In this document: positions 10,140-20,835 of the stretch, piece after piece
Position numbering within the stretch: position 1 is the stretch's first letter
How the letters are laid out: every line of letters starts with the position of its first letter
NCBI GenBank assembly: GCA_023375785.1
Contig: SZWC01004692.1
Span: forward strand, 15,148 to 79,147
Direction: 5' to 3'
DNA: 64,000 bases
Source of the DNA: Penium margaritaceum
Taxonomy: Eukaryota; Streptophyta; Zygnematophyceae; Desmidiales; Peniaceae
The notes under the pieces: generated by a model
Databases searched by the model: none
What the model was told of the DNA's origin: nothing
What the model saw: only the letters and a program-made list of their open reading frames with translations
Made by a program: the position numbers and the translations under genes

Positions 10140-10895
10140 CAACATACCCATCGAATTCTCGATAGATCCGCCAAATCCACAGATCGCTCTTTATCAAGGA
10201 CATATCCAGCTGATTTTAACTTCAATACTGATACATCCACCGGTCGAAGAAAAACAACAACGTATAAAAAAAGCGAGCGAACACCATGTCGTCGCTGCAT
10301 GAAATGCAGCTTCGGATTGATGACATCATCACGTCCCTTAAACAATCACAAACCCCAAATTTGAGGTGTTTGTGATTGTTCGAGGGAGGGGTTTGCGTGA
10401 GGTTTGCGTGAGGGGTCCGAGACACCCCATGCGTTGGAAGGGAATCTGCTATGTCCCGCTACCGCGGAGCCCAGCAGATGCCCGTGCAAAAAATAAAACC
10501 CTCAATCCTGAATGTAATTCGGGGTTGGATTTGAAGGTGTTTGCCTCGCAAACCTAAGGTGTTTTGTGTGCCATGAAAAAAACAAAAATTTGAAATGGGC
10601 GTTTTTGCTCATTCGCGATCGAGCGATGGCCCTTTTTTCGATTTTCTTTTTCGACGCGCAAACCCCCTATTACGATGTAGGGTTTAATGTTTTACGCGGG
10701 CTCCGTCCGCGCAGAACATAGAAAAGCCTAAATCGTAATAGGGGGTTTGCGCGTCGAAAAAGAAAATCGGAAAAAAAGGGTCATTGCTCAATCGCGATCT
10801 CGCGAGGGAGCGAGGGTCGCGATCGAGCGACGGTCACATGACCCTCCTCGCCATGCTTGATCAGCGACGCATGTCGCTGATCGAGCATGGCGAGG
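10112..10895 (-). repeat. Fold-back element, right arm (inner part)
   Basis: Reverse complement of the inner and middle left arm. Hairpins corresponding to those of the left arm are visible at 10340-10380, about 10628-10780 and 10846-10895. Ends at the CGAGG target duplication of Copia B. Confidence 0.88.
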
Positions 10896-11412
10896 TGTTG
10901 GTTTTCTGTGAGTACCACAAGGTGACCTCTGGCCTCGTTGCACACTCACCTCACGGTTGCAGGTGACTAACTGGAGAGAGGCAACCCCTGCTGGCTGTTA
11001 CGTCGTGGTGGCATGACTACACGGTTATCCTCATAGCCAGGCTTCTGCACAAGTCTCACATGCCTCTGGCTGGCAAGCATGCGTGCATGCAGAGTTACTT
11101 CGGGTTCACACTCTAGCCTGTTCTTCTACAGGTTGTTCTCTTCAGTGGCCTAGTTTACAGGTTGCAATTTGACAGTGGGTAGTTTGGTTCGGGTCACCTA
11201 ACCTGGAGTTTGGCGAGTGAGATCGAGCTCGCTGCTCGCTCGCTCGCCTCCTCCCCACCTGACGGCTACCACCTCGTTCTGCGTTACTCTTCGTTCCTTG
11301 TTCTCTCTATTCGAACTTCCACGCAAACTGCCTATGGCTTCTGCCCTTCGTTGCTTGGTGTCTCCCTTGCACTAGCCCAACTGCTGCTTGCTTGTCTAGC
11401 ACAGTAGCCAAC
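10896..11412 (+). repeat. Copia B 5' LTR
   Basis: Begins TGTTGGTTTTCT and ends next to the primer-binding site. Matches 19418-19936 over its whole length. Confidence 0.92.
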
Positions 11413-11428
11413 TGGTATCAGAGCAGCG
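11413..11428 (+). other. Copia B primer-binding site
   Basis: TGGTATCAGAGCAGCG directly after the 5' LTR. Complementary to the 3' end of initiator-methionine tRNA. Confidence 0.88.
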
Positions 11429-12472
11429 TGGAAGTAGGACGACGCATTGAAGCGCCGTCCCTCAATTCTAGGACGACTTCACGGCAGACCCTCTCGCCGC
11501 CGCACCCCAACCATCTCGCCGCCGCACTCTCGCCTTGCTCCCGCACGCTACCCAGACCTTACCTTTAGGCAGCACTAGGAAGCCCTAGGTGGACCGCCGT
11601 ACTTGGCGGATTAATGCCCACGCAAGAGAAGGGGGGGGGCTTCCGTGCTTGACAGATCGCCACCGACTTGCTTGGCGGAGTGTCGTCCATGGGCTGCACC
11701 TCTGCAGCCCAGGTCCTCTGCACCTCTGCATCTCTGCCGTACTCCAGACCCGCCCCAACCCACGGCCTGAGCAGCAGCAAACACCATTTCAGCCGCTGCA
11801 CTCACTCTACCGCACAACAGTCCTCCACGCAGCAGCAGCAACTTCGGCGCCCAGCAACAACAACAGTAAGCAGCATTGCAGCAGCAAGACACAAGCTGCC
11901 ATGCCACAGGCTTTTGCACAGCAGTAGCAGCGTTGGCGCCTTCCAGCAGCAGTAGTATCGGCACCTTGCGGCAGCAGCAGCAGGCAGCATTGCAGCAGAA
12001 ACACGCACGCTGCCGTGCCACAGGCTTTTGCATAGTAGCAGTAGCGTCGGCACCTTGCAGCAACAGCAGCATCGGCCCCTTGCGGCAGCAGCAGTAGGTA
12101 GTATCGCAGCAGCAGCACGTACACTGTCGTGCCACAGTCTTTCGCGCAACAACAATAGCAGCGACGCCTTGTAGCAACAGCAGCATCAGCGCCATTGTCA
12201 ACCTTAGCAAAGGCTGCAGTGCTGTGCATCTTCGCAGCAGCCGCCAACGACTGTCGCGATCAGCCCTGCAACTGCACCACCACGCACGCTGTAGCGGTGG
12301 TGGCGGCTGCCCAGCAGCACCCTCTCTGCAGCAGTGTTGGAAGCTGCCGCACACGCACCACCGCGGTGGTGCACGTCAAACTGGCTTCCTCAGACGTGCT
12401 GCGTGCGGCATCACACGGCGAGCACCACGAGGAACAACTGGCGTTTCAGTCCCCGCCTTCGCTGCCGGCTAC
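11429..12472 (+). other. Copia B leader with CAG-rich trinucleotide DNA
   Basis: About 1 kb without a recognised gene. From about 11820 to 12200 it is dominated by CAGCAG-type repeats in several blocks with diverged spacers. Comparable trinucleotide-rich leaders occur in Copia A, D and E. Confidence 0.75.
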
Positions 12473-13097
12473 GTGACAAAGCTCGGTAAGCCCTCCCTCC
12501 CTTGGTGCCATTGGGGGGATTGAGCAGGCGCACAACACCGCTGCTGCGTCGCCTCACTCAACTTGGCGTCAGGACGCGGTAGAGCTTGCTCGCACCTTCA
12601 CACGTACCGCGCCCGCCATGATAGACGCGGCAGTTGCAGCTGCTGCCACCTTTACCGCCGCAGCTAGAGCAGCACGCCCCCTTGCATCAACGTCAGCTGG
12701 CCGCACCGCTGAGTCCTACACTGAGGTGGCCGTTGTAGCTGGACCATTGGCTATGGCAGCTGCAGACATTGGGACACAGCTTGCGGCAACCGCATCAACT
12801 GTGGCTTCTGCAACAGCTTCTGCAGCTTCTGCCATATCCACTATAGCTACGCCCATTCGCACTTCCACAGCCGTCGCTGTTGCAGCATCCACATCTGCAC
12901 CTTCCGACATCACCACACTCATCACAACGGTCGTCATTGCAGCGGCGATCCTTCCGACCGTTGGCGCCGACTTCACCATAGGTTGCCTAACACTGATTGT
13001 GCCGGTTGCATCTTGCGTCTCTGTGCTCTCTGTTGCAGCTGCTTCCATTGTCCCGCCTATTCTTGCTCTTTTGCACAGCCCCTCACACGCCTCGTGA
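12473..13097 (+). CDS. Copia B pre-gag Ala-rich open frame, unknown function
   Basis: The frame is open from about 12473. The first ATG that fits is at 12618 (MIDAAVAAAA, 159 codons), but similarity to Copia A starts earlier, at about 12560 (WRQDA in B, WQDAS in A). Composition is Ala/Ser/Thr-rich. A central STSAGR block is followed by hydrophobic segments and a C-terminus of the form PPILALLHSPS. The stop lies 193 bp before the ATG at 13290, the same distance as in Copia A. A donor-like CGGTAAGC (GT at 12486-12487) and an acceptor-like CCTAAG (13204-13209) bracket it, 724 bp apart. Either it is a genuine extra protein of this Copia lineage or an intron that happens to stay open. I favour the former, moderately, because amino-acid similarity persists in the much older Copia H. 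Confidence 0.6.
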
Positions 13098-13534
13098 GGT
13101 CTCCTGGTCTGCATCTCCCTTCTCCTGCCCTCTGTCTCTTTTCTCTGTGGTGGCTTGTCTGTGTGACTTGGGTCGGGCTGTCTTGCAGCACATATCCACC
13201 GTGCCTAAGGCATTCCCAGTTTTCCCACGTCCACTTGGGCGGGGGAAACTCTGCCAAAATTTTCTCAGCAGGGCCCATTAGTCGTCACCATGCCTGGTGA
13301 CGACGAGTCGGTCATAGCAGACCTTCAGCGCCAGCTGGCCCTCGCTCGCGACGCTCAGCGTGATGCTGAAGAGCGTCTCAAAGTCGCCAATGACAATCGC
13401 GCCGCCTTCGCAGATGAGGTGGCTGCGCTTGTGCTCAAGCGGCTGCCTGCTGCCTCTGTCCTGCCATCTGGCTCCACTGCTGGCACCGGTGCCGGTGTCT
13501 CTTCCACCCCACCTGGTGCTAACTCTGCTGCCTC
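13060..13534 (+). repeat. Segment duplicated across the assembly gap (left copy)
   Basis: Near-identical to 13803-14277 (offset 743). Covers the end of the pre-gag frame, the 193-bp spacer and the first ~80 codons of gag. The two copies differ at several positions, so this is not a simple copy error; two alleles or a real tandem duplication are possible. Confidence 0.88.
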
Positions 13535-13802
13535 NNNNNNNNNNNNNNNNNNNNNNNNNNNNNNNNNNNNNNNNNNNNNNNNNNNNNNNNNNNNNNNNNN
13601 NNNNNNNNNNNNNNNNNNNNNNNNNNNNNNNNNNNNNNNNNNNNNNNNNNNNNNNNNNNNNNNNNNNNNNNNNNNNNNNNNNNNNNNNNNNNNNNNNNNN
13701 NNNNNNNNNNNNNNNNNNNNNNNNNNNNNNNNNNNNNNNNNNNNNNNNNNNNNNNNNNNNNNNNNNNNNNNNNNNNNNNNNNNNNNNNNNNNNNNNNNNN
13801 NN
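13535..13802. other. Assembly gap (268 N)
   Basis: A run of N between the two copies of the duplicated gag-start segment. Confidence 0.99.
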
Positions 13803-14032
13803 TTCTTGCTCTTTTGCGCAGCCCCTCACACGCCTCGTGAGGTCTCCTGGTCTGCATCTCCCTTCTCCTGCCCTCTGTCTCTTTTCTCTGTGGTGGCTTG
13901 TCTGTGTGACTTGGGTCGGGCTGTCTTGCAGCACATATCCACCGTGCCTAAGGCATTCCCAGTTTTCCCACGCCCACTGGGGCGGGGGAAACTCTGCCAA
14001 AATTTTCTCAGCAGGGCCCATTAGTCGTCACC

Positions 14033-15810
14033 ATGCCTGGTGACGACGAGTCGGTCATAGCAGACCTTCAGCGCCAGCTGGCCCTCGCTCGCGACGCTCA
14101 GCGTGATGCTGAAGAGCGTCTCAAAGTCGCCAATGACAATCGCGCCGCCTTCGCAGATGAGGTGGCTGCGCTTGTGCTCAAGCGGCTGCCTGCTGCCTCT
14201 GTCCTGCCATCTGGCTCCACTGCTGGCACCGGTGCCGGTGTCTCTTCCACCCCACCTGGTGCTAACTCTACTGTCTCAAATCCTGCTCTCACCCCATGTA
14301 CTTTCCCTCCTGTCGCAGTCTCCTGCCAACATGACTTCTTCTCCCAGCCTCCTGTCCTTTCTACTGGACTTGCCTTCTCTTCCTGGGAGACCCGGTTTAG
14401 TGCATGGGCTCAGGGAGAACGTCTGTGGGAATACTACTTCCCTGCCACTCCTTCCTTCACCTGTGTCGCTGACGATTCTGCTCACGCTGTCTGCGCCCTC
14501 ATTGCTGTTGCCCCTGAGACACTCGTCGACGATGTTGGCACTTATAATGCTGACCCTGCTGTTCAGCGTCTGGCTGACCCATTCGGTGCGTACACCATGC
14601 TTCGTCGGCGCACGACAGTCACAGGTCAGGCGGCGCAAAGTGCTCTCATCGTTCAGTTCAACACGCTCTTAATGCGTGCGGACGAGTTGGCCGACGCCTA
14701 CTGGGCACGCGGGCTCAAGCTGCTTCGCGAGCTTGGTGAGGCCGCACCAGGTCAGCTATCCGCTGTGCACACCATGGTCAACGGGTTGATCCCTGAGCTG
14801 TCCGACCTTCTCCGTGATGTCAAAGCAGACGAGCTGCAGCGTCTTGCCTCCCAGCCTGTTCCACCCAAGTCCCCTCCAGGCGTTGGTGCCCTCTGTGACT
14901 TTGTCGCTGAAAGGCTTACAACCTGGTGGACGAGCCTCCAAAACAAGTGCCTTCATCGCACTGCACTCGCAGGGGTGGCTGCCGCCTCCATTGCCACCTC
15001 CACTTCTCCCTCCGCTGCTACATCGGCCTCGTCTCCATCCTCTTCTCCTTCCTCTTCTACCTCTACGGCCACGGCCCTTATCTCCCAGGGCCGTGGACGT
15101 GGACGCGGTCGTGGGCAAGGCAAGGGGAAGGGCAAATCTGTTGCGCCGTCTCGTGTTCCTGGTGAGGTGTGCTGGAATTGTGGCTCCTCTGATCATTCCG
15201 CTCGCAAGTGCCCTGCACCCCCTGATGACGTCCGCCTCGCACACGCCATGCGTGCTCATTGGGCACGTACCAGCGGGTCCTCCTCTTCTTCTTCCACTGT
15301 CAACTCCTGCTCCAGCTCCAGCTCTACTTCATCTGCCAGTTCCTCCCCAGGTCAGGCCTACTCCGTCGCCGGTGTCACTGGCGTCCATCCGCCTGTCCTC
15401 TACCCTTGGGGCTGGCCGCCGACTTATGGAGCGCCCGCCTTCGCGGGCCCACCTTCCTCAGCCTACTTCCCTCCTCCGTGGTTTGCCCCTCCCTCGAGCG
15501 CGCCTGCTCCATCGTCTGCAGCCTCCATCGACGGCGAGCGCCAGCTGGAGCAGTCTCTCCTCCAGCGTCTTCACCTTCGTGATCAGGGAGGTGAGAGTGT
15601 GTCTTCGTTGGAAAGAGGTCTTGCCTGTCAGACTGACACCGTCCTTCGTGGGGACCCCCCAGTCACGTCCTTGGGTTGCCATCCTTGTCTGTTCTGTGGG
15701 TCGAGCATTGGTAGTCTGTTGTTTTCCCTCGTTGTCTTGCTGCCTGTGCCTCATCCCCGCCCTCCGTCGGCACTGTCGCCACCTGTGACGTCCTTCCCCG
15801 TGTCCGTGTG
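14033..15810 (+). CDS. Copia B gag (capsid and nucleocapsid)
   Basis: A long open frame beginning MPGDDESVIADLQRQLALAR, whose N-terminus looks like a coiled coil. A capsid-type helical region follows (LAFSSWETRFSAWAQGE, about residues 115-130), then a Gly/Arg/Lys-rich basic stretch and a CCHC zinc knuckle (CWNCGSSDHSARKCP, about residues 380-395). The C-terminal part is Ser/Pro-rich. It would form the virus-like particle and bind element RNA. The start is chosen by alignment with Copia A and by the conserved spacing to the upstream frame. A duplicate of the first ~80 codons lies before the assembly gap. Confidence 0.92.
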
Positions 15811-16000
15811 TCTGGTGGCTTCTGGGTCCTCGACTCCGGAGCCACCCATCACATGACCTCTGTTTGGTCCGCCTTTGTCTCCTTGGGTCCTGTCGGCTCT
15901 GTTCGCTTTGTGCGCACTGGTTCCGGCCAGCTCCTTCCCGTCCAGGGTGTTGGTGTTTTTCGCTTTGTCGGTCCCAGTGGGGTGCTGTTTCTGCCTGACG
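15808..16000 (+). CDS. Copia B protease region
   Basis: Begins around GGFWVLDSGATHHMTS, where DSGA is the aspartic-protease active site, followed by VRTGSGQLLPVQGVG and a FLPDVLFVPSLELNLLS block. It would process the polyprotein. It joins directly to the GAG-pre-integrase region. Confidence 0.9.
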
Positions 16001-17100
16001 TTTTGTTTGTGCCTTCTTTGGAACTCAACCTGCTGTCGGTTACGTCCCTCGACGATCAGGGCATGGATTTCTCAGCTAGTCAGGGCGTGGGTACTATCCG
16101 TCTTCTCTCTTATGGTCGCGTCGTCTTGCGGGGGGTTAAGTGTGACAAGCTGTATCGTGTCCCCCTTCATGCCCCCTCTACACCCGCAGTTGGCTTGTCT
16201 CTTGCTCACGTCGCGCCTTCCCTTTCTCCTGCTGATATCCAGCTCTTGCATCGCCGTCTTGGCCATGTGCACACTGATGCTATCACTAGCATGCTCCGCC
16301 TTCAGCCCGCTGTTGGCTTGTCCCCTAACACCTTCCCTGCGCCATGCCCCTCTGACTGCCTGGACTGTGCCCAAGGCAAAATGCATCGTTCTCCCTTTGC
16401 CTCTTCAGACTCCCATTCTGCTCACCCTCTTGATCTTGTTTATGCCGACGTCATGGGGCCTCTTCCCCATGACTTTCTTGGGCGTTACATTCTGTGCCTT
16501 ACTGACGATTTTTCCCGTTTTTGCTGCATCTTCGCTCTTCATCAAAAGAGTGATGTTGCTTCTGTCATCACGTCATGGCTCGTTCAGGCTGAACGTGCGT
16601 GTCAGCGTTCACTGCGCGTCTTTCGCAGTGATCGTGGCGGTGAGTTCCTTGGACCCACCGCCCGGTTTCTTGATTCCCAAGGGGTGTGTCTGGAGACCTC
16701 GGCTCCCTACACACCTCAGCAAAACGGTGTTTTTGAGCGTTGGAATTGGACCCTTGCCGATGATGTCTGCACCCTTCTGTCTGAGTCTGGGATCTCCCCT
16801 CTCTTTGCCTTTGAGGCCATGAGCTATATGACCTGGGTGTGGAATCGAGTCCCTCACGGTCCTCTTCCTCGCACCGTTACGCCCTTTGAGCGCTGGTATA
16901 GCTCTCGTGCTGACCTCCGTCTGGCTCGCGTCTGGGGTAGCATTGCGTCTGCTTGGCTCCCAGAGGACCTCCGCGATGGGAAACTCTCCCCGCGTGGACG
17001 TCTTTGCCCCTTCTTGGGCGTTTCCTCCCATTCGAAAGCCTGGCGCTTGTTGGACTCAGAGCGTCAACACGTCATGAGTCCTGGGATGCCTTGTTCTTCG
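16000..17100 (+). CDS. Copia B integrase region
   Basis: GAG-pre-integrase and zinc-binding block (LLHRRLGHVHTDAI, then CPSDCLDCAQGKMHRS), followed by the DDE core (YADVMGPLP, CLTDDFSRF, FRSDRGGEFLG, TPQQNGVFERWN) and the C-terminal MSYMTWVWNRVPHGPLP block. All hallmark motifs of Copia integrase are visible. Part of the fossil polyprotein. Confidence 0.92.
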
Positions 17101-17582
17101 AGTCCGTGTTTCTCCGTGACCTCGATCGTCACTCGTCCGCTGCCTCCCTCCTCTCGCTCTCTCGGTTACGGGGGGAGGTTGGCCTTGCAGTCCCATCTGC
17201 CCCTGCCATCCCTGCTGTTGTCCCGTCTCAGCAGCCTTCACCCTCGGAGCATTCTCCAACGGCCGGCACTGTGACTCCACCATCCTCTGACGCCCCCCCG
17301 TCGGTGTCGTCTAGCTCGCTTGGAGCTCCGTCATCCCATGTGGTGTCCTCATCTGTCCCTGCTGAGGCAGTCTCTCCCGCACATTCCGCTGCGTCCCCAT
17401 CCAGTCTGCTCACTCCCGTCGTGCCCAGTCCACCCAGTGCTCCTCCACGCCCTGCACCCATCGAACCTTTTGTTCGCGGCGGCCGCCTGCGCGCGTTTCC
17501 CTCTCGCTCCTCTAGTGCTGCATCGTCCTCTGTCCAACCTTCATAGACCTCGTCTGGACAGTCCCCAGCGCTGCCGACTGGT
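17100..17582 (+). other. Copia B Ser/Pro-rich integrase-RT linker
   Basis: Low-complexity Ser/Pro/Ala-rich coding-type sequence between integrase and RT, with no recognised domain. It is equivalent to the minisatellite linker in Copia D. Confidence 0.7.
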
Positions 17583-18520
17583 ATGGACGTCTTGGGCCTA
17601 GCCACAGGAGTTGTGCATCCTAGCTCTGTCCTTGGGTACACACTGCTCACATCCGAGCACGAGCGTGCGCTCGAAGCCGCCATCCTTGGGAGCTTTGCTA
17701 AGTGCAATGCAACGGTTGCCGCCCCGCCACCACCGCCTGACCCGACCACTGTTCGCCAGGCACGGGCAGCACCCGACTCCCAGCAGTGGGAGTCTGCCAT
17801 GCGGGATGAGCTGAGAGTCCTGGATGACCACACCGTATACGAGCTGGTCGATCTCCCACCAGGCCGCAAGGCGATTGATGCCCGCTGGGTCTATCGTCGG
17901 AAGTACAAGCCTAATGGCGAGCTCGACAAGTACAAGGCCCGACTTATAGCAAAGGGGTTTTCTCAAGTCCCCGGCGTTGACGTTGACGAGACTTTTGCTC
18001 CCGTCGGACGCTACACCACAGCTCGAGCCCTCCTGAGCCTTGTCACACACCACGACTGGGAGCTCGAGCAGATGGATGTAAACAATGCCTTTCTGCACGG
18101 TCGGCTGAATGAGGAGATTTACATGGTGGAGCCTCCAGGGTTCTCTGACGGCACCGATCGAGTTTGGAGACTGCGAAAGGCCCTCTATGGCCTCAAGCAG
18201 TCACCACGGTGTTGGAACCAGGAGATCACCTCTACCCTGGAGAAGGAGGGATATCGCCAGAGCACGGTGGATCCCTCCCTCTTTGTCACTCCACGGTCGG
18301 CACCCTTTGCTGCCATCCTCGTGTACGTCGATGACCTGCTTATTGCGTCCCCGAGTCGCAAAGCTGTGTCAACTGTGAAGTCCCTGCTGTAGTCCACGTA
18401 CAAGATGAAAGACTTGGGTCCAGCTCACGTGTTTCTTGGCATGGAGCTTGAGCGTGACCGTGCTCGTCGCGTTCTCCACGTCCACCAGGCCGCGTACATC
18501 AGGAGCCTGGGGGAGTGCTT
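17583..18520 (+). CDS. Copia B reverse transcriptase region
   Basis: MDVLGLATGVVHPS start block, VYELVDLPPGRKAIDARWV, FAPVGRYTTARALL, LEQMDVNNAFLHGRL, YGLKQSPRCWNQE and ILVYVDDLLIASPS, with the YVDD catalytic motif. Very close to Copia A at the same positions. Confidence 0.93.
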
Positions 18521-18589
18521 TGCCTCCCTGCTTGAGTCTGTCCCCACTGCCTCAATACCGATGACGCCCGCCGGGCAGAGATTGTTGAA

Positions 18590-19315
18590 AACTCTGGACG
18601 TGTCAAAGCTGGGGGAGACAGTGGACGTGACCGACTACCTGCGAGTCATAGGGTCTCTCATGTACTTGGCTACCACCACCAGAGCAGACGTAGCCTTTGC
18701 TGTGAACTTCCTTGCTCAGTTCTCACAGTCTCCATGTGCACTGCACATGGAAGCCGCACTACGTGTTGTGCGGTATGCGCTCTCCACTGCCTGAGTTGGT
18801 CTCTGTTACTGGGCGTAGCCGTCAGTGGTCGTTGATGGGTACACTGACAGTGATTGGGTGCATGACACGGATGCACGCAGTTGCACTGGCTATGTCTTCC
18901 TTGTTGGTGGGACTGCGATCTCCTGGAAGAGTGGCAAGCAGGATTGTGTTGCACGCAGCTCCAGTGAGGCAGAGTATGTTGCTCTTGGTGCTGGAACCTG
19001 TGAGAGTGTCTGGTTGTGTCGTTTGTTACAGAAATTGTGTGTTCCCATTCACTGTATCACCTTGCGTTGCGACAACCAAAGCACAAAGGCTATTGCTGAA
19101 CATGATGGCATGCATCACACTCGCACACAGCATATCAAATGTGGAGCATCATTTTGTGCGTGAGCGTGTGGCTGCAGGCGATGTTCAGATTGTGTGGGTC
19201 GACACCCGACAGCAACGTGCAGACTTCCTCACAAAGGCACTTAGCAGCAATGTCTTCAAATCCGCAGTTCACGATGTTGGGCTGTTGTGTCCTCGTGATC
19301 CTCCTGGTTGATCTG
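18590..19315 (+). pseudogene. Copia B RNase H region
   Basis: Contains the DYLRVIGSLMYLATTTRADV block, VVDGYTDSDW, ISWKSGKQDCVARSSSEAEY, LRCDNQSTKAI and the C-terminal VDTRQQRADFLTKALSS motif. It ends just before the polypurine tract. Interrupted. Confidence 0.9.
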
Positions 19316-19401
19316 TTGTGCCACTGCCTGTGTACAGTCTTTGCTGTTTCACTCCTCGTGAAGTCGGTGTAGTGCCTGTTGTGCCATTGTGCAAGTCGGC
19401 C

Positions 19402-19417
19402 GTGGGTCATGGGGGAG
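19402..19417 (+). other. Copia B polypurine tract
   Basis: GTGGGTCATGGGGGAG directly before the 3' LTR. Identical in type to the tract in Copia A. Confidence 0.85.
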
Positions 19418-19936
19418 TGTTGGTTTTCTTTCAGTACCACACGGTGACCTCTGGCCTCGTTGCACACTCACCTCACGGTTGCAGGTGACTAACTGGAGAG
19501 AGGCAACCCCTGCTGGCTGCTACGTCGTGGTGGCATGACTACACGGCGAGCCTCATAGCCAGGCTTCTGCACACGTCTCACATGCCTCTGGCTGGCGTGC
19601 ATGCGTGCACGCACAGTTACTTCGGGTTCACACTCTAGCCTGTTCTTCTACAGGTTGTTCTCTTCAGTGGCCTAGTTTACAGGTTGCAATTTGACAGTGG
19701 GTAGTTTGGTTCGGGCCACCTAACTTGGAGTTTGGCGAGTGAGATCGAGCTCGCTGCTCGCTCGCTCGCCTCCTCCCCACCTGACGGCTACCACCTCGTT
19801 TTGCGTTACTCTTCGTTCCTTGTTCTCTCTATTCGAACTTCCATGCAAACTGCCTATGGCTTCTGCCCTCCGTTGCTTGGTGTTTCCCTTGCACTAGCCC
19901 CAGCTGCTGCTTGCTTGTCTAGCACAACAGCCTACA
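19418..19936 (+). repeat. Copia B 3' LTR
   Basis: 519 bp, TGTTGG...CCTACA. Followed by CGAGG, the target-site duplication (19937-19941), and then by the outer part of the fold-back right arm. Confidence 0.93.
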
Positions 19937-19941
19937 CGAGG

Positions 19942-20060
19942 GAGCCGGATACGTCATTCTTATTTCTTTTAAGTGCTGGATATGGGGGACGTAAATTTCC
20001 GCTCGTGGAAATGGGAGGGTCCGCGATTCAGAATTATGGATATCCTGGCTATTTCACGCA
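19942..20060 (-). repeat. Fold-back element, right arm (outer part)
   Basis: Reverse complement of about 8706-8817. It continues 10891-10895 once Copia B is set aside. Similarity ends near GCTATTTCACGC. Confidence 0.85.
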
Positions 20061-20830
20061 AAAAACTTCTTCTGAAATATGTGACGGCCAGCAATGACTG
20101 CCTGTTTCATCCGCCGGTCCGTCTGGTGACTAGATTAATCCGACCTACCGAGTAAGCCTCACGGTGTAGGCCGTCCCAACGGCTAATTTCCAAGCGGCCT
20201 GGAAATTCTGAAAACAATGTTTTCTCACGTTTCTACACACGAAGTTCATGTAGGATTTTTACCATCGGTTGTGGAAGACAAAATGAATCCTAAGTTCAAA
20301 CCATCATAAGTATTGCAAGCTAGCGAAGCCAATCACACCAAAACAAAGATTTTGATTTTTTCTCACGCACTGACGTAATGGACCATCCGGGCGTCAAAGT
20401 AACGAGTCCAACCGTTCAGGTCGGCGTAAAACTCCGACCACCGCAGTCAGGTTTGCGTCTCCGGTTGGCCAGGAACCAGGTAGGTTCGGAATTTCGAAGT
20501 CAAAAGGAACACGACACCTCGTATGAGGGAAGAGCCGCAACCAGGATAATTTTGTTAATTTGTTCTTTTGTTTTTCACGTTCAAGCTGTCTGTAGTCCAT
20601 GTACAACCGACATGAATACATGGCATCAGAAAACCCATCCATGTGGAAGAATTTTCAAATCGATGAGAATGGTACAAGATAGAGGAATAAATTCTTTGGG
20701 TTACATAGAAAGCTAATTGTGTTTTCCTTGCTGCCCGTAGCCATTTTTCTCGCGAGTTCGATTTTTTTTCTAAGGCTGTGGACTTGGAAATGAGTAGGAA
20801 AATCAGGTTCAGCGTCAATAGAGTGAAGTT
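20061..20830. other. Intergenic, no gene recognised
   Basis: About 770 bp of mixed sequence. Short open frames occur on both strands but none has recognisable motifs or support. Confidence 0.6.
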
Positions 20831-20835
20831 GATGT

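Larger units (their letters stand above)
10896..19936 (+). mobile_element. Copia B, full-layout Ty1/Copia LTR retrotransposon (fossil)
   Basis: Order: 5' LTR 10896-11412, initiator-Met primer-binding site, ~2.6-kb leader, gag, protease, integrase, reverse transcriptase, RNase H, polypurine tract, 3' LTR 19418-19936. A 5-bp target duplication CGAGG flanks it (10891-10895 and 19937-19941). By eye the LTRs differ at about two dozen positions in ~517. It is the best preserved element here, with about five breaks plus an assembly gap with duplicated flanks near the start of gag. It is sister to Copia A by protein similarity throughout. Confidence 0.95.
8706..20060. mobile_element. Long fold-back (inverted-repeat) element split by Copia B
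   Basis: Left arm 8706-9601 is the reverse complement of 10112-10895 continued at 19942-20060. Each arm is ~900 bp around a ~510-bp centre, so without Copia B the element is about 2.3 kb. Arms are imperfect but align end to end. Each arm is a chain of smaller hairpins, for example 8820-8869, 8941-9083, 9189-9211, 9238-9269 and 9335-9375. The centre holds a 30-bp tandem repeat and a third, direct copy of the CTGCTGGGCC hairpin near 9695-9730. No transposase is recognised, so it is presumably non-autonomous. True ends are uncertain: 8619-8705 resembles 1-90 but has no partner on the right. Confidence 0.85.

Noticed and set aside
13290-14024. Open frame crossing the 268-N gap
   Set aside because: Artefact of unknown bases; the true gag start of the complete frame is at 14033, and 13290 is the duplicated copy.
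14756-15259. Antisense frame over Copia B gag
   Set aside because: Low-complexity shadow of the basic, Ser-rich part of gag; no motifs.
8619-20060. Polinton or other virus-like large element
   Set aside because: Long inverted repeats are present, but no capsid, polymerase, integrase or protease frame belongs to the fold-back element itself; the pol genes inside are all Copia B.
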